Source of the DNA: Saprospiraceae bacterium | Lineage (GTDB): Bacteria; Bacteroidota; Bacteroidia; Chitinophagales; Saprospiraceae | Reading direction: 5' to 3' | Assembly (NCBI GenBank): GCA_029251525.1 | Contig: JAQXDE010000066.1 | Coordinates: 186,001-250,000 of the forward strand | Length of the DNA stretch: 64,000 nt | Shown: positions 9,403 through 18,582 of the stretch, piece by piece | Layout: each line of letters opens with the position of its first letter | How positions within the stretch are numbered: the first letter of the stretch is position 1 | Position numbers and translations under genes: made by a program | The notes under the pieces: generated by a model | Told to the model about the DNA's origin: nothing | What the model saw: only the letters and a program-made list of their open reading frames with translations | Database searches by the model: none

Positions 9403-10164
9403 ATGAAAAAATTATTTTTACTCTCTTTACTCTTCGTTGCAACAATAACCTTAGGGCAAAACATTGTAAGCGTGCAATATAGATATGTTGCTTCCGATGA
9501 TGTAGCTGAATTTGAAGCTTTAGAAACAGAATATTGGTCTAAAGTCAAGCAAAATGCTGTTGATAATGGAAATATGTTAACAGCTGCTTTTTTTAGAGTT
9601 TACGGCCCTACTGATGATGAAACAAAACCAACTCATGCATTTGTCTTGGTATTTGAAAGCTTTGAACAATATGAAAATCAAATGAAAATTTGGAATGAAA
9701 CTGAGCAAATATTGGGGGTTAACCCCGCGGTTGTATCCACTAATGACATCTCCAAAACACTTTATAATGACACATATCAATCAGTTGCTGAGCTTCCTAT
9801 GGGAGAATTTAAATATGCGGTTTGGAATTTGGCAAAACCAAAGGATTTTAATGGATTTGTCAATGAAAATTTAAACCTGTGGATGCCTTATTTTAAAAAG
9901 AATTTAGGCAAAGAAGGGGCAAGAACAGGCTGGGGAATTTTAGCAAGAGTACATCCAAAGGGTATGGATGAATCAAGTATTATCACTTATGATCACTATA
10001 AAGATTTGTCAAGTGCCTTAAAATCTTTATCTCCGGTAGGTATTGCAGAAAATAAAGAAATTAATGAAATATTATCAAAATCAAAAATGAAAAATTATGA
10101 TCCAGATGGATTTAGGTATACAAACATTTGGGAATTAATTGAATTAATTAACAGTCCTCAATAA
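9403..10164 (+). CDS. Secreted protein of unknown function with two similar halves
   Basis: 253 residues with a clean signal peptide (MKKLFLLSLLFVATITLGQ, cut after about residue 19). The mature part seems to contain two related alpha/beta units. Residues about 22-110 carry VQYRYVASDDVAEFEALETE and THAFVLVFESFEQYENQM, and about 130-225 carry YAVWNLAKPKDFNGFVNEN and SSIITYDHYKDLSSALKSL. Each half has a strand, a long helix and an aromatic strand, which suggests a dimeric alpha/beta-barrel (ferredoxin-like, NIPSNAP or ABM type) arrangement. No cysteines or catalytic motif are obvious. It is monocistronic: a strong terminator lies 93 bases after the stop. No role can be assigned. Confidence 0.7.
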   Translation: MKKLFLLSLLFVATITLGQNIVSVQYRYVASDDVAEFEALETEYWSKVKQNAVDNGNMLTAAFFRVYGPTDDETKPTHAFVLVFESFEQYENQMKIWNETEQILGVNPAVVSTNDISKTLYNDTYQSVAELPMGEFKYAVWNLAKPKDFNGFVNENLNLWMPYFKKNLGKEGARTGWGILARVHPKGMDESSIITYDHYKDLSSALKSLSPVGIAENKEINEILSKSKMKNYDPDGFRYTNIWELIELINSPQ

Positions 10165-10256
10165 TATTAAATAGCATATTTCAGACTATTAATTTAAATA
10201 ATCTGACCAAAAATAATTAAAAGTAAAATATAACCTTAAAGATCATTGAGGTACAG

Positions 10257-10289
10257 AAAAAACCACAACTTTTTAAGTTGTGGTTTTTT
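10257..10289. terminator. Bidirectional rho-independent terminator
   Basis: A perfect 15-bp inverted repeat: AAAAAACCACAACTT (10257-10271) pairs with AAGTTGTGGTTTTTT (10275-10289) around a 3-base loop, with T tracts on both strands. It ends the gene at 10164 on + and could stop transcription arriving on - from the pseudogene region. Confidence 0.88.
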
Positions 10290-10309
10290 GTTTTTAGAAT
10301 ATCCTATAC

Positions 10310-10760
10310 GATAGATGTTTCTTTCTTTCTTTCTGCTAAAACTAGACACTCAGGACCAGTTAAGAATATCTGGCAACCAACTTTATTTAGTGCGTCTCTC
10401 TCTACTTTTCTAAATCTATTCTATTAGTTTCATGACAATGTCGGGATAAATTTAAAAGAAGTACCTTTTATTTTTTAACTAAATCCCCTTTTCTGTAAAA
10501 CAATTTTCCTAATCCATATTGGAGTTCGAGTTGTTCATCCTCTTTAATTTTATCTAAATTAGGGGAAGGAGCAATTAGTTTTTCAAATTCGAAGAATCAA
10601 TTTGGGTAGGTTCAAAATATTGATTAATAATTACAGCATTACTATAACTATCAGTACTTCACATTACAGAACCCAAAAAAGTAATAATGACTATTAATCC
10701 AATAACGGGTAACCATTTTTGCCAAGTAGATTGCCTATGTCTTTTTGATTCATTTTCTTT
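10310..10760 (-). pseudogene. Decayed membrane-anchored protein gene, TPR-like remnant
   Basis: No intact frame exists between 10293 and 10768, but the minus strand preserves a broken gene. Starting near 10757 it reads ENESKRHRQSTWQKWLPVIG, then LIVIITFLGSVM (a transmembrane helix), then a stop, then STDSYSNAVIINQYFEPTQI. After a frame change near 10580 come APSPNLDKIKEDEQLELQYG and LGKLFYRKGDLVKK, then a stop near 10470 and weaker protein-like text further on. A charged N-terminus, one membrane helix and a repeat-like helical segment suggest a sigma-associated TPR or anti-sigma-type protein. Family assignment is tentative; that the gene is broken is clear from the stops and frameshift. Confidence 0.6.
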
Positions 10761-10768
10761 TCAAAAAC

Positions 10769-11716
10769 TCAATTTAAATTATTTTTTCCAGAAATAACTC
10801 CTTCAATATAATTTGGGTAATCAGTAATAATTCCATCTACGCCCATTTCAATCATCTTTTTCATATCCTTTTTTTCATTGACAGTCCAAGGAATTACTTT
10901 AATCTTTTTTTGATGCATAAGTTCGATTACCTCTTTAGAAAGTAATTTAAAATATGGACTGTAGATATCTGGTTTGAAAGTTATTTTTTTCAAATTTTCC
11001 TGTGGTAAATTTTTATTTGAAATCAAATATGCAACAACCATTGAAGGATCTTGCCGATGTATTTCCTCCAAAATATCAATATCAAACGATTGCAAATTAC
11101 ATCGGTTTTCAATACCAGTATTCTTAATTGCCTCTAATACTAATTTAACATATTCATTTGGGTGTGGTGTCAACTTTCCATAATAAGCCTCTTCACTTTT
11201 TATTTCAATATCAAAATTAGGTTTAGTTCGGTTATTTTTTTCGCAATATTCATTGACCGCTTTGACTAGGTCATGTAGCGATGGTTTGTAAACCTTTATT
11301 GGTTTTTGACCTGGAAAGCGTTCATTGCCCCTTTGGCCTACATCATATTTTTTGATTTCCTCATAAGTCAATTCATAAAGTAAAATACTTTTTTCTTCCT
11401 CTTCCAAGATTGGTTTTCCGTCTGGATGTGAACTGATTTTATGATTGAACCAAGGTTCATGAGTAATGATTATCTTTTTGTCTTTGGAAATGGCCACATC
11501 GAGCTCCAAAGTAGTCACTGGATATTCTAAAGCTTTAATAAAAGCAGGAATAGTATTTTCAGGAAGTAAACCTCTTGCACCTCGGTGACCTTGCCAATCG
11601 AATGATTTTTCTTTAGATGAATTTGACATTTGATTTGTATTTAATATTATCTTTTTGGGGCTTTTTTGGCTACAAGAAATACAAAAGACTAAAAAGGTAA
11701 AAATAAAAATTCGCAT
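10769..11716 (-). CDS. Glycerophosphodiester phosphodiesterase, lipoprotein
   Basis: 315 residues from the ATG at 11716; the longer TTG frame to 11758 adds an unlikely N-terminus in front of a good lipoprotein signal (FLVFCISC, Cys near 14). GDPD signatures are complete: HRGARGLLPENT with the catalytic His, ELDVAISKDKKIIITHEP with the metal-binding Glu/Asp and second His, DIEIKSEE, and the terminal WTVNEKKDMKKMIEMGVDGI followed by TDYP. It hydrolyses glycerophosphodiesters from phospholipids to glycerol-3-phosphate and an alcohol, here anchored in the periplasm or outer membrane. Downstream on the same strand lies only the decayed gene at 10310-10760. Confidence 0.94.
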   Translation of the reverse strand: MRIFIFTFLVFCISCSQKSPKKIILNTNQMSNSSKEKSFDWQGHRGARGLLPENTIPAFIKALEYPVTTLELDVAISKDKKIIITHEPWFNHKISSHPDGKPILEEEEKSILLYELTYEEIKKYDVGQRGNERFPGQKPIKVYKPSLHDLVKAVNEYCEKNNRTKPNFDIEIKSEEAYYGKLTPHPNEYVKLVLEAIKNTGIENRCNLQSFDIDILEEIHRQDPSMVVAYLISNKNLPQENLKKITFKPDIYSPYFKLLSKEVIELMHQKKIKVIPWTVNEKKDMKKMIEMGVDGIITDYPNYIEGVISGKNNLN

Positions 11717-11954
11717 ATTTTTTTTCAACAAATATCTAAATTTAAATATTAAATACAAGTGAAGTTTTTAAAATATATTGATTTAGAAAAAGCATTCTGT
11801 TTTGATTTAAAAATAAATAATAAAAAAGTTAAATTTGTGCGCTTTGAAATGACTTTGAAAAATTAAAACTTTTTTCTTGCAAAAAGTATTCTTTAGAATT
11901 GCTAGTGTTAAATTTAACTACTAGATCATCTTAAAAAGAATGTAAAATAATAAT

Positions 11955-14516
11955 ATGAATAACTCTTCCATTTTCCAAAAGGCCATTCCACATGTGTTGG
12001 CAGTACTTTGTTTTATAGTGATTTGTAGTATGTATTTTTCTCCTCAATTAAATGGAAAAATTGTACAAGCAGGCGATACCATTTCGAGCCATGGAATGTC
12101 TCGAGAAATGGTTGATTTTCATGAAGAAACAGGTGAACGCACATTGTGGACTAATACGATGTTTGGAGGTATGCCTACCTACCAAATTGGTGCTGTACAG
12201 CCAACGAATACCTTAAGTTATATAGAGAAAACGATGCGTTTATATATTCCTCGTCCGATTGGATATTTTTTTGCAATGATGCTAGGATTTTATATAACCA
12301 TGCTTTTATTTGGAGTCAACCCGTGGCTGAGTTTGATCGGAGCGGTAGCATTTTCCATCACCACTAATAACTTAGTTTTATTCGGAGCAGGGCATATGAC
12401 GAAGCTAAGAACGTTTGCTTTCTTTGGATTTATGCTAGTGGGAATAATAATGGCTTTTAGGAAAAGATATTTATCTGGGGCAACATTATTTGCACTTGGA
12501 TTAGGAATTAATCTATATGCTAATCATATCCAGATGACTTATTATTTATTTATGGTATTTGGAATATATGGATTGATTGAATTAGTTCAGCATTCTAAAA
12601 AAAGTGAAATGAAGTCCTTTGGAAAAGCGGTTTTATATCTTGGAGTTGGAGGACTTTTGGCAATTGGGTCAAGCGCGACGAGCTTGTTAACTACTTATGA
12701 ATATCAAAAAGATACAATGCGTGGTAATCCAATTTTGGCGAAGGAAGCTAATGCGGAGGTAACGAGTAGTAACACAAAAGGACTGGATTGGAAATATGCG
12801 ATGCAATATAGTAATGGTTGGATAGATTTATTTTCTTCCTTTATTCCTGGAGTGGCTGGAGGAGGAGGAGCAGAACCGGTTTCTTCAAATTCTGCTTATG
12901 CTAAACAAATAAAAAGATCAGGGGGGAACACCAAAAATCTAAAATTACCATTGTATTGGGGGGCAGTCGGCAAAACAGTATCCACCGCTGGTCCGATTTA
13001 TTTTGGCGCTGCAATATTTTTCTTCTTTCTTTTGGGACTGTTGATTGTCAAAGAACCTATCAAATGGGGAATTGGCGGAGGAGTTTTGCTGACGATGTTG
13101 CTTTCATTGGGAGATAATTTTGAATTTTTTAATAAATTATTTTTCGATTATTTTCCTTTGTATAACAAGTTTAGAACACCCAATTCTATTCTTGCAATTA
13201 CTTCATTTTTAGTTCCAGTTTTAGGAACATTAGCAATATCTGAAGTTATTAGTGGGAAAACAAAAAAAGAAGAATTACTCAAGCCATTGTACATATCGGC
13301 TGGTGTACTTAGTGCGATCTGTTTATTTTTTGCTTTTATGGGAGGATCATTTTTTGACTTTACCTCCGCAGCTAGAGATGCTAATTATGTGTCCAATTAT
13401 AATATGAATTTGGATTTATTAAAAGAGGCACGGGCATCCTTAATGCAATCTGATTCGCTAAGGTCGCTGGGCATTATTTTAGCTTCGGCTGTTTTAATTT
13501 GGGCTTTTCTAACTAACAAAATAAAGCAAAATATTTTGTTAGTTGGTTTGGCGGTGATTACAATTGGAGATTTGTGGACGATAGGGAAAAGATATTTAAA
13601 TGAGGATAACTTTTCTAATAAAAAGAAATACGAAGCTTATAAGAAGCCTCGACCAGTTGATACTCAAATTTTGACTGATAAGGATCTTCATTATAGAGTA
13701 CATGATTTTACGATCAATTTTACTAATTCCTCCTCTACTTCTTATTTTCACAACACAATTGGAGGGTATCATCCAGCAAAATTACAACGGATTCAAGATG
13801 TGATTGAAAGAAATATTTATAGTGAAGACAACTATCTTCGAAAAGGATTTTCTTCTCAAACTAGTTTGGATCTTTTTGGAAATATTCCGGTTTTTAATAT
13901 GCTTAATACTAAATATTTTATAGGTAATCCAGATGCAGCTCCGATTCGAAATCCTCGAGCGATGGGCAATGCATGGTTTGTCGATAGGGTAAAAATAGTG
14001 GAAACACCGAATGCTGAAATTGATGCATTAAAAGGACTTGATGTTGAATCAACTGCGATTGTCCATCAGGAATTTTCGGATTATGTAAATGGTTTAAATC
14101 TTTCGAAAAATGGAACAATAAAGTTGACTAATTATCAACCAAACCATATGACATATGAAAGTAATTCTAAAGGCGTCCAATTAGCTTTGTTTTCGGAAAT
14201 TTGGTACGGTCCTAATAAAGGATGGCAAGCATATATTGATGGAAATGCTGTAGATCATATTCGAGCGAATTATTTATTACGGGGATTAATAATTCCTACT
14301 GGACAGCATAAAATTGAGTTTGTTTTCGCACCTTCATCTTATTCGATCGGAAAAGTTATTACGTTGATTTGTTCTTTGGCGATTGTTTTATCTTTTTTAT
14401 GGTTTTGTTATAACTCTCTGATAGCTTATTTGAAAGAGCAAGATACTCATGTTGTAAATGTCGAGTTGAAAGATAAAAAGTTGAAAAAAACTACCTCCAA
14501 AAAGAAGAAGAAATAA
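11955..14516 (+). CDS. YfhO-like multispanning membrane protein, GT-C type
   Basis: 853 residues. The N-terminal half has about ten hydrophobic segments (starting with VLAVLCFIVICSMYF at about 14-28), a loop MSREMVDFHEETGERTLW with Asp/Glu in the first periplasmic loop as in GT-C enzymes, and NTMFGGMPTYQIG. A soluble region (about 540-780) precedes one last helix (VITLICSLAIVLSFLWF) and a Lys-rich cytoplasmic tail (KKTTSKKKKK). This matches the bacterial YfhO family, implicated in glycosylation of lipoteichoic acid in Bacillus. In Bacteroidota the acceptor is unknown. It precedes a glycosyltransferase on the same strand and lies beside a polysaccharide gene block, which suggests use of lipid-linked sugar in envelope glycan modification. 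Confidence 0.85.
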   Translation: MNNSSIFQKAIPHVLAVLCFIVICSMYFSPQLNGKIVQAGDTISSHGMSREMVDFHEETGERTLWTNTMFGGMPTYQIGAVQPTNTLSYIEKTMRLYIPRPIGYFFAMMLGFYITMLLFGVNPWLSLIGAVAFSITTNNLVLFGAGHMTKLRTFAFFGFMLVGIIMAFRKRYLSGATLFALGLGINLYANHIQMTYYLFMVFGIYGLIELVQHSKKSEMKSFGKAVLYLGVGGLLAIGSSATSLLTTYEYQKDTMRGNPILAKEANAEVTSSNTKGLDWKYAMQYSNGWIDLFSSFIPGVAGGGGAEPVSSNSAYAKQIKRSGGNTKNLKLPLYWGAVGKTVSTAGPIYFGAAIFFFFLLGLLIVKEPIKWGIGGGVLLTMLLSLGDNFEFFNKLFFDYFPLYNKFRTPNSILAITSFLVPVLGTLAISEVISGKTKKEELLKPLYISAGVLSAICLFFAFMGGSFFDFTSAARDANYVSNYNMNLDLLKEARASLMQSDSLRSLGIILASAVLIWAFLTNKIKQNILLVGLAVITIGDLWTIGKRYLNEDNFSNKKKYEAYKKPRPVDTQILTDKDLHYRVHDFTINFTNSSSTSYFHNTIGGYHPAKLQRIQDVIERNIYSEDNYLRKGFSSQTSLDLFGNIPVFNMLNTKYFIGNPDAAPIRNPRAMGNAWFVDRVKIVETPNAEIDALKGLDVESTAIVHQEFSDYVNGLNLSKNGTIKLTNYQPNHMTYESNSKGVQLALFSEIWYGPNKGWQAYIDGNAVDHIRANYLLRGLIIPTGQHKIEFVFAPSSYSIGKVITLICSLAIVLSFLWFCYNSLIAYLKEQDTHVVNVELKDKKLKKTTSKKKKK

Positions 14517-14538
14517 ACTATTATTTAGTTTATATATT

Positions 14539-14584
14539 AATTAGATAATCAGGATTGAGATTTTTTATTCTTGATTATCTAATT
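14539..14584 (+). terminator. Hairpin with 13-bp stem, probable terminator
   Basis: AATTAGATAATCA (14539-14551) pairs perfectly with TGATTATCTAATT (14572-14584) around a 20-base loop and is followed by GATTTTTT. It lies between the YfhO-like gene and the next glycosyltransferase, so it would separate the two or attenuate readthrough. Confidence 0.55.
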
Positions 14585-14612
14585 GATTTTTTAAATCCCT
14601 TTCCTCAAAATT

Positions 14613-15899
14613 ATGGAGAAAAAGAAATTGTTGAAAAGAGTTCTTATTATCACATATTATTGGGTTCCAATGGGTGGTTCAGGAGTCCAGCGGTGGGTAA
14701 AATTTTCAAAATACTTGCCAGAGAATGGATGGCAACCAGTTATTTATACACCATCCAATCCAGATTTCCCTCTGAGAGATGAGTCTTTTTTAAAAGATGT
14801 TCCAGAATGTTGTGAAATAATTCGACAACCGATTTGGGAACCTTATCGCATAGCCTCCCTTTTTTCTAAAAAGAAAAATTTAAATACAGGAATGCTTCGC
14901 AAAGGAGAGAAAACATCATGGAAGGACAATTTCCTTAATTTTGTTCGTAGTAATTATTTTATCCCTGACCCACGAGTTTTTTGGGTGAAAAAATCTATAA
15001 AATTTCTAACAAACTATTTACACGAAAACCCAGTTGATGTAATTGTCACCAATGGACCTCCTCATAGTATGCATTTAATAGGGCTAGGTTTGAAGAAAAA
15101 ATTGGGGATAAGATGGATAGCAGATTTTCGAGATCCATGGACAAATATTGATTTTTATCACGCTCTTAAACTAACGAATAGCTCGGATCAGAAACATCGG
15201 GCTTTAGAAAAAGAGGTGGTTAGGACAGCTGATATCGTAACGGTAGTTGGAAAATCCATGCAAGAGGAGTATCTTGAATATTCAGACCATGTAAAAGTAA
15301 TTACCAATGGTTATGATCAATCTATTTCTCCAAAAAAAGTAAAGCGTGATAATAAGTTTTCCATTGCTCACATCGGCTTGATGAATGCAGATCGAAATCC
15401 AAAGATGTTATGGAAAGTGTTGAATAAGATAGGAGAAGAGCAGCCTGGATTTTTAGAAGATTTGAATATTAAATTGATTGGGAAAGTAAGTGAGAATGTG
15501 TTGAATACTATCGAAGAAAATTATTTGACTAACCAGTTGGAATTGATAGATTATGTTCCGCATAATGAAGTTCATATTTTGCAACAAACGTCCCAAATAC
15601 TATTACTTGTGGTGAATGATACTCCAAATGCTAAAGGAATTTTGACAGGAAAAATATTTGAATATTTGATGGCACGGCGACCTATTTTAGCAATAGCTCC
15701 TGAGGATGGAGATTTGGCAGAAATAATCAATCAAACTGAATCAGGAGAAGTTTTTGGGTTTTTAGAAATGAAAAAATTAGAAATTTTTATTTTGAAATCT
15801 TACGCAGATTATAAAAATGGTAGTTTGGAGATTAAATCTCATAGTATCGAAATGTATAATCGACAAAATTTGACAAAAGAAATGGTTGCTCTTTTTTGA
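14613..15899 (+). CDS. Family 4-like glycosyltransferase
   Basis: 428 residues with a GT-B fold. The N-terminus VLIITYYWVPMGGSGVQRW is the glycine-rich acceptor-domain loop, IRWIADFRDPWTNIDFY is typical of a subgroup of Bacteroidota surface-glycan GT4 enzymes, and the donor domain has HIGLMNADRNPKMLW and GILTGKIFEYLMARRPILAI with the nucleotide-sugar-binding Glu. It probably adds a sugar to a surface polysaccharide or lipid carrier; sugar unknown. It is the last plus-strand gene before the minus-strand glycan block, whose first stop is only 27 bases away. The frame that starts at 14555 is an overlapping artefact. Confidence 0.88.
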   Translation: MEKKKLLKRVLIITYYWVPMGGSGVQRWVKFSKYLPENGWQPVIYTPSNPDFPLRDESFLKDVPECCEIIRQPIWEPYRIASLFSKKKNLNTGMLRKGEKTSWKDNFLNFVRSNYFIPDPRVFWVKKSIKFLTNYLHENPVDVIVTNGPPHSMHLIGLGLKKKLGIRWIADFRDPWTNIDFYHALKLTNSSDQKHRALEKEVVRTADIVTVVGKSMQEEYLEYSDHVKVITNGYDQSISPKKVKRDNKFSIAHIGLMNADRNPKMLWKVLNKIGEEQPGFLEDLNIKLIGKVSENVLNTIEENYLTNQLELIDYVPHNEVHILQQTSQILLLVVNDTPNAKGILTGKIFEYLMARRPILAIAPEDGDLAEIINQTESGEVFGFLEMKKLEIFILKSYADYKNGSLEIKSHSIEMYNRQNLTKEMVALF

Positions 15900-15926
15900 A
15901 AAGTAGTTTTCTGAAAATTATTAACC

Positions 15927-17426
15927 TTATTTATTTCTTGTAATTTTTTTCAATTTTTCCAACCCACTTTTTACCACCCCATTTATATCTGGTGAAATTT
16001 CAAAATACAAAGTCAAACTACCAAATACGATCGTCAATAAAATTGATCGCAACATGATATTTACAAATGGGTGAAAGTTAAATGGAACGAAATAAATCAT
16101 AGACCAACACAACCCTGCAAGCAATAAAGTTTTTACCGTAGCTAAAGTAAAAGGTTGAATCTTAAAGTTGAACCAAATGAAAATTAACTTAACTACATTA
16201 AATAAAGTCAAGGAACAAAAAGTAGCAATAGCGGTACCTACCAATCCATAAATTGGAATGAAATATAAATTAAAAACGATATTTAAAACCGATAAAATTA
16301 AAAGTGCATAAAAATTAAATTGGTATTTTTTAGAGAAACCAATGATGTCTGTATTCAAACTAGTTGCTAAATCTACTATTTTAGCTAAGCCTAAGAATAA
16401 AATTACATTCACCCCAGTTTTGATCATTTCCGAATTCGGCATTATCTCAATCAAATCATGAATTGAACCCCAGATTCCCAAAAAAACTAACCAACCAACA
16501 ACTAATAAAACAGTAGATGATTTTTGATAAATCAGTTTAATGTGCTCCAAATCATTTGACTCCCAACTTGAAGAGATGATCGGTGAAGAAATTGCAATTA
16601 TCCCTTTGGCAGGTTTCGAAATGACTTCTGTAATTACTAAAGCAATGGCATAAATTCCAGTAGAGGTAATATCAATCATTGCAGCTACCATTAGGGTATC
16701 AATCTTAAATGCGAGCTGACCGCCCAAAGCATTGAGTAATCCAAAAAGAGAAAATTTTTGGATCTCTTTTCGCAAAGGAGGCTTAATGAACTTTAAATTT
16801 AAATGGAAGAAAAGTTGCCCCAAGGATTTGGTGTAAATCAAAAAACCAATAAATACTATCACATAATTAAGGATAACTCCAAGTACAAAAAATTGAGTGT
16901 TGATATAATTTCCCAAAAATAAAAGTGCCAAAAAGGGAACTGTTATTTTTATAAAAATTTCGAAAATATTTGGAACGACAACTCGATTAAAATTGGAAAC
17001 GTATTTGTAAAAAATCGCATTGAAAATAAATAGGAAAACCATCGGAACGAGGTAGTAAAAGTATTCCGTTAATAATTTGATACTCTCACTTTTCGATAGT
17101 AAAATATCTAGGAATAGGAACCTGATAAGTGGTAAACAAACAAGGAAAATTATAAAACCAATAGAACTTCCTATTAGTAAGAAACCCAAAAAGCCGTGAT
17201 GACCAGTTTTTAAATTTTTAAATTTTGGAAAAAATTTCACTGCATGTGTGCTTAACCCAAGAGAGAAAAATGAAACTATCAACATAGTCGCATCAATTAT
17301 TACTCTGAATAAACCATATAATTCAGGAACCCTAGGATATATGAAAATTGTACTGAATAGTCCAATCAATACTCCAAAATAACTAACAATCGTATGTTTT
17401 AAACCTTGTCTTTGAATTACACCCAT
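15927..17426 (-). CDS. Polysaccharide flippase, MATE/Wzx-like
   Basis: 499 residues with about 12-14 hydrophobic helices spread over the whole length and few charges, as in the oligosaccharide flippases (MOP superfamily). The N-terminus GVIQRQGLKHTIVSYFGVLI and the internal FGLLNALGGQLAFKIDTLM and GIYAIALVITEVISKP fit the family. It should flip lipid-linked glycan repeat units from the cytoplasmic to the periplasmic face of the inner membrane. The last gene of a minus-strand unit: it starts 9 bases after the TagF-like gene, so cotranscription is likely. The specific glycan is unknown. Confidence 0.9.
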   Translation of the reverse strand: MGVIQRQGLKHTIVSYFGVLIGLFSTIFIYPRVPELYGLFRVIIDATMLIVSFFSLGLSTHAVKFFPKFKNLKTGHHGFLGFLLIGSSIGFIIFLVCLPLIRFLFLDILLSKSESIKLLTEYFYYLVPMVFLFIFNAIFYKYVSNFNRVVVPNIFEIFIKITVPFLALLFLGNYINTQFFVLGVILNYVIVFIGFLIYTKSLGQLFFHLNLKFIKPPLRKEIQKFSLFGLLNALGGQLAFKIDTLMVAAMIDITSTGIYAIALVITEVISKPAKGIIAISSPIISSSWESNDLEHIKLIYQKSSTVLLVVGWLVFLGIWGSIHDLIEIMPNSEMIKTGVNVILFLGLAKIVDLATSLNTDIIGFSKKYQFNFYALLILSVLNIVFNLYFIPIYGLVGTAIATFCSLTLFNVVKLIFIWFNFKIQPFTLATVKTLLLAGLCWSMIYFVPFNFHPFVNIMLRSILLTIVFGSLTLYFEISPDINGVVKSGLEKLKKITRNK

Positions 17427-17435
17427 GTAGGTAAA

Positions 17436-18572
17436 TTAGGAATGATTTTTTATAAAATTAAATAATCGCTCACTTGCTTTGCCATCATTATAAAGATGGA
17501 ATCGCTCAGTTATTTCTTTTCTTTTAAGTTCATCTTTTGCTGGATTTTCGAGATTGTTTTTAATACTTTCAATGAATTGTTTTTGAGTAAGTGTTTTGTC
17601 CCCACAAGTAACCTCATCAAAATCATATAATAATCCTCTCTCTCTCTTGTACTCTTCTAAATCGTATGGGATATAAATTATTGGACGATCGAGTAGTAAA
17701 AAATCAAAATAGACGCTAGAATAATCTGTCAATAAAATGTCACATTCTAAAAGCATTTGTTGGATATCAATATCATTTATGACAGAGGTTTTTATTTTTA
17801 TGTTTGGATTATCCTTTAATATATCTAAAAGACGTTGGTTTGTTGAATCTCTTTTGTGAGGTTTGATAATTATTTCAACATTATTTTTTGATAAGAAACG
17901 ATTCAAATCTTTTTTATCAAAATCTGAAAAGGGAAAAAATTCTGTAGGAGCTGTATCTCTAAAAGTAGGAAGATATAAAATTGTTGTTTTTTTATCTCGA
18001 GTTTTTTGATTTTTTTGTTGACCAAAATAAATATCGTTACGTGGGTAACCGAAAGTTATAAATGTTTCCTCGGGATACCTAAAAGCATCCATCATTCTTT
18101 TGCGTTCTGTCTCTGAGCAAACCAAAAAATAACTTAGATTTAAATTTATTTTTCCACTAATATTTACTTTAGAAAGATATCCTACATTTTTAAAAGTGAT
18201 GGCATGCCACATGTTAATGACAATTTGTTTTTTATTAGTTGGTGTAAAAGGAAAAATATCACCATTTCCATTAGATAGCAAAACAAACTTGGCTTTTAAA
18301 TAAACTAGTAGTGCTTGGGTTGAAAATGCATATATTATATGATTACCAAACTTGGTTCTTAATTTAGTGAATAATTTTTTATTTTTCGTGAGAAGAAAAA
18401 AATCAAAATCTTTGTTTTCTTTTTTCCATAAAAACTCAAAAAAATATTTACTGTTGTCATTATAAAAACTAGCGTTTGGGATTCCAATCAAAATTTTATT
18501 TTTATCCTTTGGATAAATTTGACAAACCCATTTTAAGACAGTACTAAATATTTGTTGTAAAAATAATTTCAT
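17436..18572 (-). CDS. CDP-glycerol glycerophosphotransferase family protein (TagF-like)
   Basis: 378 residues. Diagnostic elements are MWHAITFKNVGYLSK (the catalytic His region), IIKPHKRDSTNQRL, and LLTDYSSVYFDFLLLDRPII followed by YDLEEYKRERGLLYDF, all characteristic of Glyphos_transf enzymes with a GT-B fold. In Gram-positive bacteria these polymerise or prime poly(glycerol phosphate) teichoic acid. In Gram-negative clusters like this one relatives transfer glycerol- or ribitol-phosphate, or other phospho-polyols, onto surface polysaccharide. No CDP-glycerol synthesis gene is present in the window, so the donor remains open. It lies 10 bases after the methyltransferase gene and 9 bases before the flippase. 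Confidence 0.88.
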   Translation of the reverse strand: MKLFLQQIFSTVLKWVCQIYPKDKNKILIGIPNASFYNDNSKYFFEFLWKKENKDFDFFLLTKNKKLFTKLRTKFGNHIIYAFSTQALLVYLKAKFVLLSNGNGDIFPFTPTNKKQIVINMWHAITFKNVGYLSKVNISGKINLNLSYFLVCSETERKRMMDAFRYPEETFITFGYPRNDIYFGQQKNQKTRDKKTTILYLPTFRDTAPTEFFPFSDFDKKDLNRFLSKNNVEIIIKPHKRDSTNQRLLDILKDNPNIKIKTSVINDIDIQQMLLECDILLTDYSSVYFDFLLLDRPIIYIPYDLEEYKRERGLLYDFDEVTCGDKTLTQKQFIESIKNNLENPAKDELKRKEITERFHLYNDGKASERLFNFIKNHS

Positions 18573-18582
18573 TAAAAATTAA

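Noticed and set aside
14555-14782. A 75-residue plus-strand frame before the GT4 gene
   Set aside because: It overlaps the start of the glycosyltransferase in another frame and encodes no recognisable domain, while the GT4 start at 14613 gives the conserved N-terminus.
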